This document shows positions 34,201 to 45,480 of a stretch of DNA of 64,000 nt, piece by piece. The first letter of the stretch is position 1; each line of letters starts with the position of its first letter. The translations under genes and the position numbers were made by a program. Under the pieces are notes generated by a model. That model was not told where the DNA came from. It did no database searches and saw nothing but the letters and a program-made list of their open reading frames with translations. The DNA is from Carex sylvatica (taxonomy: Eukaryota; Streptophyta; Magnoliopsida; Poales; Cyperaceae): the NCBI GenBank assembly GCA_964058845.1, contig CAXKVR010000036.1, positions 558,001-622,000 on the forward strand, in the 5' to 3' direction.

Positions 34201-36124
34201 CTCATAAGTACCTACTAATCTTCATTCACTACTTTTTAAGTACCTGCTCATAATTATAATTAGCCCAGCAATTTTTTTTTGAGAGATTAGAACTCAAGCC
34301 ATTATCTTGAGATAAAAAGTTGTACTAAGCCATCCACATTCTTTTTTTATGACATATAGAGTGTAGGATAATTTTCCATCTTTAGATATCCCCTAGGAAC
34401 CACAATTAGCCAATCAATTTAATCAAGCAATTTTGTGTGTGTGTGTGTGTGTGTGTGTGGGTGTGTGTGTCATTCATTATTTTAGTAGGACTTAGTTATA
34501 TGCTTGCAATATAAAAAAAATAGCCTTTATTTTTATCTGTTTCCCCTTCTTTTCATATATGATCAATACTTGAAAACCCCAAATATGGATAAAGAAATTG
34601 CTTTGTCTTGCAGAAATATGACATAGTTATAGGGGACATTACAATAAGGCACAACCGTACACGCTATGCTGACTTCTCGATGCCATACACCGACTCAGGA
34701 GTAGCAATGATTGTGCCAGTCAAGCAAGCTGAAAATAAAAACAAATTTATTTTCTTGCAGCCATTATCTTTAGGTCTATGGCTGGGGAGTTTTGCATATC
34801 TCATCTACACTGGCATCACCATATTGATATTGGAGCCAAAAAAAAGGGTCCCCCTCAACGGATCTATATCAAAGCATGTTGGGACTATAGTGCAATTATC
34901 CTTGTTCGCACATCGTAAGTTCTTTATCAGAAAATTGTCTCACAATACCTAGTGTCTTTTTCTTATAAAGAAATTTTTTGTACGTAATCAACTATCCCAA
35001 AATTAACAAGTTAGACAAGCTAACATATTTGCAAATAAATGTAGAAGAGGAGCTCGAGAGCATCCTATCAAAGATAGTTGCTATTGTTTCCATCTTTTTC
35101 CTACTTATATTGACGTCAAGTTACACTGCTAGTCTCTCATCGATGTTAACCGTAAAACAGCTTCAGCCAACAGTAACCGACATTTCTGATCTCAAAAAGA
35201 ACGGTGATTATGTCGGATATAATAAAGGTTCTTTTGTGGGCGAATTGCTTCAGCAGCAGGGCTTTGACAGAACAAAACTGAAAGGTTACTATGCTAGCGA
35301 ATATGCTGAGGCACTAGACAAAGGAAGTGCACATGGAGGAGTCACTGCAATCATTGATGAAACACCCTACATCAAGTTGTTCCTTGCCAAAAATTGCAAG
35401 TCCTATACTATGGTTGGACCGATTTACAAGACAGCAGGGTTTGGATTTGTAAGTTAACTAATGTTTATCATAATATTTGTATGCTAGAAACTAATTGCAG
35501 GAACATGCCTACACGTACAAGAAAAAGCTATCAAAAAATGACCACCACCTTCAAAGAAAGAGTCCTTGACAAATACCATAATCTTTAAGTATCACTAGGG
35601 AGTAACTTATACAAAGGAGCATTCTTTTCTTGTTCAATTTGTTTGTTAATCCTCAATAGTAAGTATGGATATCATATTTACCTTCCCGGTCTTTAATTGA
35701 TGAACAGGCTTTTCCCAAGGGTTCTCCACTAGTTGCCGACATTTCAGGAGCAATCCTCAACATAACTGATGGGGATGACATAATTATCCGAATTGAGAAG
35801 AAATGGATAGGAGACTCAAACTGCATGAGCAGTGCCAGCCTCATAGAGCAGTCAAACAGACTGAAATTTCGCAGCTTCTGGGGGCTTTTTCTCATTACAG
35901 GAGTTGTTCCCACAATCTGTCTACTAATATTTGCAACCAGGTCATTCTGTGAAAATCGGAAAAAGAACATTAACGGAACGAGCTCTGAAACAAGCACTGA
36001 TGAGGGTGATATTGAAGCACCTACTATAAACCAGGCAGAAGACCAAGTCAGTGATGATGTTGCCATAGCAACTCTTGAAAGTGACACTGACACATCACCA
36101 GCAAATGCCAACATGATATTATGA
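31283..36124 (+). CDS. GLR: Glutamate receptor-like channel, clade II type, with shortened pore loop (GLR gene B, 895 aa)
   Basis: Exons 31283-31532, 32533-33848, 34614-34914, 35045-35448, 35708-36124. All introns GT-AG, phases 1, 0, 1, 0, as in genes A and C. Signal peptide about 1-21. Amino-terminal domain carries GVILDLDTLVGKMA, IIGPQKSSQ, GWREVVPIYEDTDFG and NPVIWPGET. S1 begins near RKLRVGVTV, with YQVYLGKYDIVIGDIT spanning the exon 2/3 join and the probable ligand Arg 537 in HNRTRYADFSMPY. M1 about 577-595; M3 about 632-653 with SYTASL; S2 with Asp727-Glu728; M4 about 813-834. Exon 3 is 12 bases shorter than in A and C. The pore loop reads VGTIVQLSLFAH (611-622), without the four residues that complete the usual FSFST segment. 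Intron 3 (130 bp) has a poor pyrimidine tract before TGTAG. The gene is otherwise intact and clearly divergent from A and C. Confidence 0.93.
31575..31938. mobile_element. Small DNA transposon-like element in GLR B intron 1, with a copia gag-like scrap
   Basis: It begins GGGTATGTTTAGTTAC and ends with the complement of GGGTATGTTTTGTTA, flanked by TAT on both sides. Inside, the + frame from about 31731 reads STKFDIEKFDDTSSFALCQV and then WMEAIL. That resembles the start of Ty1/copia gag (K-F-x-G-x-N-F-x-x-W-x-x-x-M-x-A-x-L). Only about 40 residues match, then the frame loses resemblance. It may be a transposon carrying a captured gag scrap, or a gag scrap with chance ends. Confidence 0.45.
32248..32367. 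repeat. Near-perfect hairpin (inverted repeat) in GLR B intron 1
   Basis: GGGTGCGGGGTGGGATAATG followed by CTCTCAT (32257-32283) recurs exactly as its complement at 32327-32353, with poly-A/poly-T outside and a 43-base loop. It looks like a small fold-back MITE. As intron RNA it would form a long, almost perfect stem. Confidence 0.8.
34432..34472. repeat. (GT)n microsatellite in GLR B intron 2
   Basis: About 20 GT units with one GGG interruption, in intron 2 of gene B. Confidence 0.9.
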
Positions 36125-36400
36125 TCTCAATTTTTAATATACTTTATTTTAATGTGTTGTCAAAAGATCATTAGCAGCTTTGGGCATTTTCGTTTGTAGT
36201 TGGTGATAGTCGATAACAAAATGATGTAGCTAGTTAGCTAGTATTTTCTTTTCTTTTTTGAAGGTTGGAAGCTTAAGCTCCAACAGGTTGATTGATAATG
36301 GAAAAAGGATTACAAATTCCTAATTTTAATTTACACACATATTTTAACTCTAGGAGTTTTTATTTAATTACATTATTTAACTCCTTAATTCTAGGTAAAC
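36125..36400. other. 3' flank of GLR gene B
   Basis: 3' UTR and spacer; no further gene seen. Confidence 0.5.
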
Positions 36401-36419
36401 ACCTCCCAGTTGTGTATAT

Positions 36420-36745
36420 CAAATGCAGCCTCTCCTATTAAGATATGAACTGGCTTGGTCTGGTCCGAGAAGGTTCTTCTATTTCTCTCTCGCCATAGTG
36501 TCCACAGTCCTGCCGCCCAAGTTGTGTCCCAAGTCTTCCGTTTAGTACGTCAATCCCATTCCTTCTCTATTACTCCACCATACTTCTGTAATTATGTCTA
36601 ATGGACCAGCCCTGTTCACGAGGTTCATTTGAGGCAACAACCATCTCCAGAATCTCCTAGCAAATGAGCATGCCCAAAATAAATGGGGGTAATCTCCTAG
36701 TAATCGCTCTTCTCAATATGATTTGCACATCCCAGTTGTGTAATC
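36420..36745 (-). pseudogene. LINE ORF2 C-terminal (zinc-finger region) remnant
   Basis: On the minus strand, from about 36697, the frame reads PHLFWACSFARRFWRWLLPQ, followed further on in another frame by WAAGLWTLWRERNRRTF. This is the His-x-x-Cys and Trp-x-x-Trp...IWxxRNxR pattern at the end of plant LINE ORF2 proteins. A stop and a frameshift separate the pieces. No reverse transcriptase is attached, as expected for a truncated LINE copy. Confidence 0.7.
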
Positions 36746-37498
36746 TCCTAGCTAGTATTTTCTAATTAATGTAATAAATATGTGATCTGAATTTTTCATA
36801 TGTAGAATTCTCATTAGCCAGGCTATAGAAAACTATATTCAGTGATCAAAGAAGTCACAAAGTTTACTAATCATTTGCTTCCCTCCTATAACCTCCCTAC
36901 AAATCATTTGCATTCCTCCCATAATCCCCCCTCATTGTTATAATGAATAGCATTTTGGCTCAGTGTCCCAGGATGCAATGGCAGGATAAACATGCAAAAG
37001 TACATCCCAACAACATCCAACTGTGCAAAGGTGGCTGCTATTGGTCAATAAATCAGACTAATACAGAGTCTAGTTTATTGATTAGAGGTAATAGCAACAT
37101 AATAAGATGCCCCATGACAAATTTGCATGCCATTCTTCAAGTGGAAGAGGACAATAACTGAAATCAAGGTAGAGATCCCTTTGTATTGAACCCTAAAAAA
37201 ATTTGTATTCTACAATGTTTGAAGATACAAATGCTGTACAAATGGATATATTTTAGTCAGTGAAAAGTAACATCAAAGTAGACTAAGTATGATTTGCACC
37301 TAAGACTTAATAATATGTCAAACAATTGATGGTAAGTACTAATAAATGAAAAAAAATCAATAGCAACCTATGTTTGTCGAGAAATCACCTCTCAGCAGCC
37401 ACTTTTTCTTATTTACTCTTGCCTCTCAATGCCGAGAAACCATCCCTGGTTTGTGGAGAAATCATAGCAACCTATGTTTCTTCATCAATTTTATCATT
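36746..37498. other. Spacer with unassigned short frame
   Basis: A 72-codon + frame at 36943-37161 (starting MNSILAQCPRMQWQ) has no recognisable domain and no splice context. I see nothing else here. Confidence 0.35.
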
Positions 37499-39372
37499 AC
37501 CATGGTTTGAAAACTCGGCCGATTCTAAGTTAACTCAGAATCTGATGGAACCGGGCTGAGTTTTACCAGAGTCTCGCACCTATGCAAGTTTTTCAGCAAA
37601 ACTCGAATGAATAGTGCTTGACTCGGCCGAGTTAGCCAATTTCTTATCCGAGTCACCCGAATTTTGGTCCGAGTTCAGCCGTGCCGAAAAGTTCCAAGCC
37701 GTGTTTTGAACTTTGAAGATGAAAGACTAATTGACAAATTTATAAATAGACATGGTGTATAAATTTTCTGTTTCTAGATATCAATGCATTAATAGGTTTG
37801 TGTACACTGGGATCACAAAACTAAAAATCATGACATTTATTAACCCGTTTCAACTTTCAAGACTACAGTTGTAGGCTAGTAAAGGTTCAAAAAAAAAATT
37901 TCATCACCCAAACTAGATGAACGACTAAGATTGCGCATAAGAAACACATCTTGTCTCGATCCGTGCCTTTATATATATAACTCTCAGTAAGAGAGTTCCA
38001 CGTGAACCTCTTTAAGTGGCTGATCTTTTCAATCATTAATTTGACTTAAAATATTATGCTAAATATTTCTCGTCAATTAAATACCGGTGCAAAATACCAA
38101 ATTTAGTTCATTTTTAAATTATTAATTTGTGGGTGTATTTTTATTATCAAAAGTCCCAATATAATGCTACAGCCTTAGGGGTGAAAACGGAGCGGATAAT
38201 GCTGATACCATATCCGCATCTGTCGGATAATGAGCGGATACGAATACGGATACAGATAGTAAACAGATATCAAAATTTAAAACCAAATCTGCTTTAAATG
38301 GATACGGATACGGAACGGATAATTTACGAATACGGATTCGAATACGGATACAAAGCGGATAATTATCGAATAATTAAATTATTTGAACTTTAAGATACAA
38401 ATACTAATTAACAAAATTCAAATATGAAAATAAATGAATAGCTTAAGTTAGTTTAATTAGATTTATAATTTAAATATATGGGAAAATCAAATTAAAATCA
38501 AACATATAATTGAATACTGACTCATATATAAACGAAGAGAATTATTAACAGAAATTTATAAAAACAAAAAAAATGCTCCAAAGCGAAGATATATTAATAT
38601 GACAGCAAATTGATTTTTTCGTTTAAAAAAAAAACAACGATATTTATTTGCCAAATAGGAGAGAATAGGAGAGAGAATCTTCAATTAATAAAGAATAGAA
38701 AGGATTCCAAGCTAGCTAAGGCTTTGCTCGAAGTACGAGTCTTATAAAGCAGAAAAAAGGGGAGGTAGCTAGGTCTATTGTCCGGATGATTCAGATTAGG
38801 CATTAGTTCCACAGCTAAAAAGGAGAACATATATAGATACTATATAAGTCTTTCTGACTTCAATGAGTACCACAGCGAAACAACGGAGGTAGAATACTAT
38901 TCGGATGATTCGGATATCCGATCCGTTTAACCATGTTTGTCGGAATCCGTATCCGTATATCCTACAAGTTTTGATTGTTATAAAAATATAGAATATAAAT
39001 TATATATTTATTTCTCTTTTGTGAATATTATTTTTTTATTATCTTACGAATACTCTATTTCATTTTAAAATCAGATATATTTTAATTTATAAGTGATTAC
39101 ATACAAACAAATTTTATTGTTATCCGTCCAAATTTAATTATTATAAGGGTTATTAATATTTAAAAAGTTAATTACCATAGATTGAAAATTTTGAAAAATG
39201 ATTCTAATAGTGAATTATTTTAGTGTAACTTTTGTTTTAACATAATTTTTTACCAAATTATTTTTTAAGTACAAAACAAGCTTCTGCCAAAAAAATCCGA
39301 GTTTCTGATCCAATTCTGACCGATATTTCTGATTCTGATTTTGATTCTGATTTTGATTCCGAGTTTCAGAAC
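37499..39372. mobile_element. Possible DNA transposon with ATGGTT-TGAAACTCGG ends
   Basis: The left end reads CCATGGTTTGAAAACTCGG, followed by repeated ACTCGGCCGA and GAGTT words. The right end reversed reads ATATGGTTCTGAAACTCGG, followed by GAATCAAAATCAG repeats. Inverted termini with subterminal repeats suggest a hAT-like element. No target duplication was confirmed and no transposase is present. A second repeat-rich element is nested at 38178-38940. Confidence 0.4.
38178..38940. mobile_element. hAT-like non-autonomous element with CGGATA repeats
   Basis: The left end TAGGGGTGAAAACGGAGCGG and the right end reversed ATGGTTAAACGGATCGGATA are similar. Both sides carry many copies of CGGATA/TATCCG, e.g. 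AATACGGATACGG. GGGGTGTAAACGG-type termini with such repeats are common in plant hAT elements. The interior has no coding sequence. The target duplication was not resolved. Confidence 0.45.
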
Positions 39373-39499
39373 CATATTCATTAATTACCACCATTCATCA
39401 TATTCGTACTGTGAGGTGAGCTTGTGTGCTCTGATGAACTGAGCTTATATATGGGTTAGAATCACTTTTTGTAGCCTCTATTACTGTTCTGAGGAGTAA

Positions 39500-40445
39500 A
39501 AAAGCAGTTGGTTATCCTAAAATAAAATGAAATAATTAAGAACTTGAAGATTGAGGTTCACATAGAACGGTTCTGGAACCCTAGCTGGGCAAAGCACCAA
39601 AGCTTGCTTAATTGCACATGTGACAGTAGTGAGGAGGCTAAATTGGGTCAAGCTGAGTTTAATTGAACAGCTCAATTTTGGTTTATCACCACAATTTTGG
39701 GAACTATTATGACCAAATTTCGCAAAACACCAAATTGTAATCATTTCACAAGTTCACTATATATATACCAAATCCTACTGAAGGAACCAACTGCGCATTC
39801 TCCAAATAAAAATGTGCCATAAAGTAAAAAAGCATAAGAAATTTTACATGAGAACCAATTAGAGAAAAGAAGTTTGGTGTAGTAGTAGAACTGAACTGTT
39901 TCAATCGAGACCTTTAAATACACCTGTTTGGATCCATCTCTACTTCTGTTGCATTCAGCATTTCTCAATGCCAGCAATTGCATATCTAGAAATGAAACCC
40001 AATTCAGTCCTTTCTTCTAATCTAAATACCAGTTAAAAAAAAGAACTTCAAAGTACCTTAGATCTATACTGCCTGAGCCCTAATGCAGCAAACCTCTCAG
40101 CAGCCCCTTCTCCAACAAAACCTCCAGTTCCAGAACCCGAGTCACCAATCCCTTGCATTTATTTTGTTAAAAACAAAACATGGCAAAAAATGTAGTTACT
40201 GGGGTTTAGGATTCATTGCTTGCTATAGTTCTCTCCTGTAGTTTCCTTCTTTTTGTCGCATTTAAGTAGAGGAGGTTAGTTACCTTCTTTTTGTAGTTAC
40301 TGAGGTTAGTTACCTGATAGAGAAAGAATTTGTGATCCGCACCTCATTCCATCCCAAAGCTCCAATGCGACGGAGGCGGAGTAGCGTCCTCCCGGAAAGA
40401 TACTTTTGACGAAAATTTCGTAATGGGCTTCAAGGAACTATACAA
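39500..40445 (-). pseudogene. Possible gene or captured gene fragment, minus strand
   Basis: On the minus strand a GC-rich exon-like stretch (about 40415-40316) ends at a donor CAG|GTAACT. Next, an ATG at 40160 opens MQGIGDSGSGTGGFVGEGAA, continuing ERFAALGLRQYRSK to a donor AAG|GTACTT at about 40056. A further exon-like segment (39986-39921, frame MQLLALRNAECNRSRDGSKQ) ends at CAG|GTGTAT. The base composition and splice signals look genic, but the frames do not join cleanly and I do not recognise the protein. It could be a first-exon relic or a piece picked up by a transposon. Confidence 0.3.
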
Positions 40446-40839
40446 TTTCTGTCTATACATGCAAGGCCCATGGGCTCTACACTCCTTAATCTTCCATTTA
40501 ACTTTTTATTGAATTAATTCGTAATGGGCTTGTAAGTGTTTTTACTAGTCAAACTTATTGATTTCAACGATTTGTTTTCAACTCTGATTTGAAAATTAGA
40601 ACGACATAGAAATAAGATCCAGACTGCAAAAAGCCCATGACTGTATCCATTATAAATTTAATTTGTTGATGCGCCATTTGGTGTATGGTATACGCATCTC
40701 ACGACTGGCCATATTTTTTTATGTATAATATATTTGAGAAATTTAGTACAGAAAGAATATTTTTTTCTTATTAATACTTCATAATTGGTCTCACTATCTA
40801 GCTAGAAACAAATCTGCTGCGATCCGAATTGAATGAACA

Positions 40840-40990
40840 GTACCCTGAAATTCCTACTTTTTCAAATCCAACTGTTGATTTATTTTTAAATGTGCTAGGA
40901 AACCAAATTTTACATTTTTTGCAATTTGTTTACTATTTATTAAGTCACTTTGAAAATCGCTGATCCAACAGTAGCTTCTTATTTTTTTTT
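40840..40990. repeat. Half of a palindromic Mutator-type MITE
   Basis: CAACTGTTGATTTATTTTTA, GTGCTAGGAAACCAAATTTT and TTATTAAGTCACTTTGAAAA match the left half of the element at 41744. The right half is missing. Confidence 0.55.
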
Positions 40991-41019
40991 TTAAAAATTT
41001 TCGGGGGTATTAATAAAAA

Positions 41020-41100
41020 TGGCGACAAAATGAACGCTTCAAGTCTTTAAAGGGGCTGGGTCAGTACTGTGGTCAACTTCTTGTGTGGAGAATTATACTG
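41020..41100 (+). repeat. Third partial copy of the 23.7/27.7-kb block
   Basis: ACAAAATGAACGCTTCAAG, GGTCAGTACTG-GGTCAACTTCTTG and TGGAGAATTATA match 23730-23990 and 27790-27870. Confidence 0.6.
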
Positions 41101-41261
41101 GTTTGTGATGGGAGGGTATTTTAGTCATTAATTATTTGGAGTGGCAAAATTAAAAATTAACTAAATTAAAATGGCATTATGATAATTTCTAATTTCGAAA
41201 TGATATTTTTCAAATTTTAAAGTTTTGGAGTGACAAATAATCAATTTTTCCCAGTATTCTA

Positions 41262-42430
41262 AATAGCTAGCTATAGAGGCGCTATAGCTTTTTCGGACCA
41301 TAAACGCTACGCTATGAAATAAAAGTGTGCTAACTCAGTTACGACCGCTATAGTTGTAATATCTAACCGCTATTACCGCTATGTGCGACGTACTATTGCT
41401 ACCGCTATGCTACATGGTTTTTTTTTTTTTTACAATTTATATGGGTTTCTGTTCTTCTATTCATATTTTTAATTCTGCATGGTCTTCTACGATAAGTATG
41501 CTAAACCAAACTATATGCTTATATTTTTATTTGTGCGTGATTTATTCTCTCATTCTATATCGAGAAATATTCAAATATTAATTCTTCATTTTTATTGTTT
41601 TTCGTAAGTATTATCATTCATTTCAATTGAAAGATGATTTTGATTATTAGTATTATTATAATATATAAAATGTTTAAATATGTATACTGACTTCATTTCC
41701 CTTATAAAATTAATTATTCTTTGTCTATTATAATATGTAATACGAGGTTGGCTACTATGCTTATATAATCATATCCTCACATATGCTTATAACTCATTTT
41801 TGTGATTTCAATGTCCAAATGGTCGATCTGAACCGTTCATCTTGTTCTCCATATTAATATGTGCTTGGAGACTAAATTTTATATTTTTCTGATTTTTTTT
41901 TACTATTTATTAAGCCACTTTGAAAATTATTAATCCAACGGTGGCTGCTGATTTTACTGTTTTGTGCAGCCACCGTTGGATCAGCGATTTTCAAAGTGGC
42001 TTAATAAATAGTAAACAAATTCAGAAAAATGAAAAATTTATTCTCCAAGCACATATTAATATGGAGAACAAGATGAACGGTTCTGATCGACCATTTGGAC
42101 ATTGAAAATACAAAAATGAGTTATAAGCATATGTGGGGATATGCTTATATAAGCATAGTAGCCAACCTCATGTAATACTATGAAATATGAACTATTAAAT
42201 AATATTAGTTTTTAGATTTTCTTTCCTTCTTATTTGCGTAATTGATAAAAAGTATAAACTTAGATTAGTTGTGATTTAGTTGTTATCTCAATTCTCCTAT
42301 TGATTATGTTGATAATTAGTAGAAATATAAAATTTAAAAAGGAAAAAACGTTATGTATGATAGCTTTCGCTATAACTTCTTTTTTTGTCTCTCCGCTATA
42401 CCGCTATAATCCCTATTTATAACCTGATTT
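41262..42430. mobile_element. hAT-like non-autonomous element with GCTATAGCGG repeats, carrying a nested MITE
   Basis: The left side has TAAATAGCTAGCTATAG and several CCGCTAT/GCTATAG words up to about 41410. The right side has TATGATAGCTTTCGCTATAA, CCGCTATACCGCTATAATCC and CTATTTATAACC. Inverted ends and subterminal GCTATAGCGG repeats fit a hAT-like element. A Mutator-type MITE is inserted at 41744-42169. Exact ends and target duplication are not resolved. Confidence 0.45.
41744..42169. mobile_element. Palindromic Mutator-type MITE (426 bp), perfect 9-bp target duplication
   Basis: Type copy of the family in this window. The ends read GAGGTTGGCTACTATGCTTA on both sides (right one reversed), flanked by ATGTAATAC at 41735-41743 and 42170-42178. 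Moving inward come CCAAATGGTCGATC, GAACCGTTCATCTTGTTCTC, TGCTTGGAGACTAAATTTTA, TTATTAAGCCACTTTGAAAA, then CCAACGGTGGCTGC at the centre, followed by the mirrored half. The whole element can fold into a single long hairpin. It has no ORF of its own. Confidence 0.92.
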
Positions 42431-42439
42431 TTCTTAATA

Positions 42440-43420
42440 TCTAATAGAGCCTTAGCCTGCTAAACTATTGACCAACTTTTTAAGAAAATGAATAAGTAAT
42501 TGGTGTGCATTCTTCGAGTAAGTGTGTAATACGTCTAGAAGATTAAGACAACTGTTGACAATTGCCAAGACATATTGAAATAGACAAGTGTATATATATA
42601 TATATATGCATTACTTAATAGATAAATTCTAAGATAATTATTAGAACCGTAATTAGACCATGACTTGAATTCTAGTTAGGCCCATGTTTTGGGTGACGTC
42701 AATTGTCTCTCATTGCGACAGATACATGGAATTTGTACAGGCGTCTCTTATTGTATTCCTATATAATTAATTTAATTATTATTTTGATAACATATTTTAT
42801 AATTACAAACTTAAATTAGAAGTAGATACGGATCTGAGTTCATATCTCTTAATGTTGGTATTCAACCTATTTAATATATAACTAATTTACTGATCTATTT
42901 AGTTCGAAATTTCGAATGCGATTTAATAAAATTTAACTTAATAACACTTTAGAAGTACTACTGAAAACATATTAATCAATATCTAATTCTCTGTATATAT
43001 TCAATATTCGGACCAATCCTCAAATTGCATTTAACCACAGCCTCACTCTTGCTCGCAACAATTATACAAATATTTGATTTTTTTTTTTTTTTTTTTTAAT
43101 CTCAATCCGATATCTTCTCTGAACAAGCACACCTTATAAAGCAATTCTGCAACTTTTTCATGACCTAAGCCGACGCCTGTGCGGAATTGCGTATAGAGGA
43201 TATAAAATCAAACCTTTTTCCATATTAAGACACTTTAACACCAAACTACTTTTAATAAAGCCACACAAGATCCTCAGAGAGCGACGGGTCCGCACTCCAC
43301 TCGTCGGAAAGCAGGGCTGGCCACGTTCCCCCAACATGTAGGATGTTCTGTGTTCGCCCTTGCTATCTATTTCTCTCCTTTATATACTGAGCTTGACCCG
43401 CTACATATTTTATAAGTTTA
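42440..43420 (+). repeat. Duplicated non-coding block, copy 1
   Basis: The start (ATATCTAATAGAGCCTTAGC, TGCTAAA, GAATAAGTAATT) matches 44160-44260. The end (AAGCAATTCT, CACCTAAGCCG-like, ACACCAAACTA, AGCCACA, GCTTGACCCG) matches 48170-48350. The second copy is expanded by MITEs and the minisatellite. 43255-43335 is GC-rich (GAGCGACGGGTCCGCACTCC). No gene seen. Confidence 0.5.
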
Positions 43421-44734
43421 TTCTTGCCACAGAGAGCATAAGAATGATAGCAACGTTCATTAATTACTTCGTGCCTATTCGTCAATATGGAAATTTCGTA
43501 GAAATGAAAAAATTTAATATGAGAATAGAGATGGAGATTTTAATTTGTCAAAATTAAAGTTATTTAATTCAGAGGAAATTTTAGAATATAGATGTTTAGC
43601 AAATGCATGGTAAATTTGTTAAGATGTTGGTTGTTATTTTTATTTTTATAGAAGATGTAATACTACAATTAAACTATTTTAAGTGTATTAATACTAATCA
43701 CTGATTATAATAAATATAATTGTATATATCATATTCAAAAAAAAAAATTTAATTAACTAACAATTCGTAAATCACTGCAGATTAAAACATTTAGTTAATT
43801 AAAGAATGAATTAAATTATGAAGACATACAATAAACTAACACACAAAAAAAAAACAGAGGTGTGAGTGATTTTTTTTTTCCAACAAAAACTAGTGTAAAG
43901 AGCATGGTGGATTTCAAAATAGATACGATAATGAATATTTTATCAAGCTACCGAACACTATATAGATAAAAATACCATTATCTCTATTTTTTTTTTCTGG
44001 AATTAATATCCATGAGAAATGGAGTTGCCCCCTTAATTGACTCAACTTTATCTTCTTGTCTATTAAATTAGAGCCTTCTCCGAAATTTTGAATATCTAAT
44101 AGAGCCTAAGCCTAAGTTTTTGTTTTTTTTATTTAGCAAAATTGGGTATAAATTTTGAACATAAATAAATATCTAATAGAGCCTAAGCCTGCTAAATTCT
44201 TTTTATTGACTGAATAAGTAATTAATTGAGTATGCATTGTGCGTTCAGAGTAAACGTCAAGAAGATATTTAATATTAAAATAGTTGTCAAACAATTATGT
44301 CAAACATTTTTATTTGGTCAAAAGTCCAATTGTCAACTATTATTTCATATTAAGCTATATGCATTATGTTATAAATAAATATATATTTATTATGAGTTGT
44401 TTTAGTACACTCATTTTTCATTATTTTTTATCACTTAACTTTGTACTAAATGAATTCAAAAATTAAAAAAATTTATATGTACACATATTACTCGTGAAGT
44501 AGATCGGTTTTAACAGTTTGAAATCTTCATTTGAAACTAATATGATAGATTTGAAGAGATATTCTCACTAAGACTTAGTGCACACTAGCTTTACTTTCAT
44601 TAATAATCAAGTATATATGCACTAGATATAATTTTAAGATAAATTTCAAAAATATTAATTAGGACCGTAATTGGATTGTGATATTTGAGAGCGAGACATA
44701 ATTAAGTAGAGTATGCTGCAATATATTTTTCCTA
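43421..44734. other. AT-rich spacer, no gene seen
   Basis: Only short frames. 44090-44260 contains two copies of TATCTAATAGAGCCTAAGCC. Confidence 0.45.
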
Positions 44735-45150
44735 GAGGAGGGTTCAAATGCACCTAAATTTTTGTGCACCCAAATGCACCCTATCTTTTAAATCATTTTT
44801 CTCCGTTTTCAAAGTCCGAATAGTCAATCCGAACCATTAGATGCGATCTATATATTAAGATGTACTTGGAGACCAAATTTTATATTTTTTGGAATTTTTT
44901 ACTATTTTTTTTAGATTTATTGAAAATCGCTGTTTTTAGCAAATCTGGACCATAAAAAAACAGTGATTTTCAATAAATCTAAAAAAATAGTAAAAAAAAT
45001 TCCAAAAAATATAAAATTTGGTCTCCAAGCACATCTTAATATATGTATCGTATCTAACGGTTCGGATTAACTGTTTTGACTTTGAAAACGGAGATAAAAG
45101 ATAGGGTGCATTTGGGTGCACAAAAATTTGGGTGCATTTGAACCCTCCTC
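44735..45150. mobile_element. Palindromic Mutator-type MITE (416 bp), perfect 9-bp target duplication
   Basis: The ends read GAGGAGGGTTCAAATGCACC on both sides (right one reversed), followed by AATTTTTGTGCACCCAAATG. The flanks are TTTTTCCTA at 44726-44734 and 45151-45159. The core is ACTTGGAGACCAAATTTTAT, TTTTTTTTAGATTTATTGAA with mirrored halves. It uses a different innermost segment (GATTTATTGAAAATCGCTG) from the 41744 element. Confidence 0.92.
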
Positions 45151-45364
45151 TTTTTCCTAATAGGTTTTAAATATTAAAATTATATTTTAATATTTCTAAC
45201 AATAATTTTTCTAGTTAAATTATAACTATCCGAAAAAATTAATATCTACATGCACAACTTTATAATATACTAAAGCATTACCAAAACAACAATGAAAAAT
45301 TACGTACAATAGGTCAATTATGTTCGGTACCATTTCCTGGTAAAATTTAAATGTTTTTATTTTG

Positions 45365-45480
45365 TTTTAAAATAAAAATTAAAGTTCAAACTATCTAACT
45401 ATTTAATATTTATAAAAAAATTTCTATTAAATTTCGAACTACAGATAAGGTATTATTTTTGCTACTAAATCAGATGTTAG
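45365..45480 (-). repeat. SINE-like repeat, diverged
   Basis: AGTTCAAACTATCTAACTAT, ATTTCGAACTACAGAT and TTTGCTACTAAATCAGATG follow the pattern of the copy at 23343-23500 in the same orientation. The B-box TTCGAA is kept. Confidence 0.35.

Noticed and set aside
35045..35055. Alternative acceptor of GLR B exon 4 after TGTAGAAG
   Set aside because: It would also stay in frame but removes one residue. The acceptor after TGTAG gives exactly the spacing seen in genes A and C.
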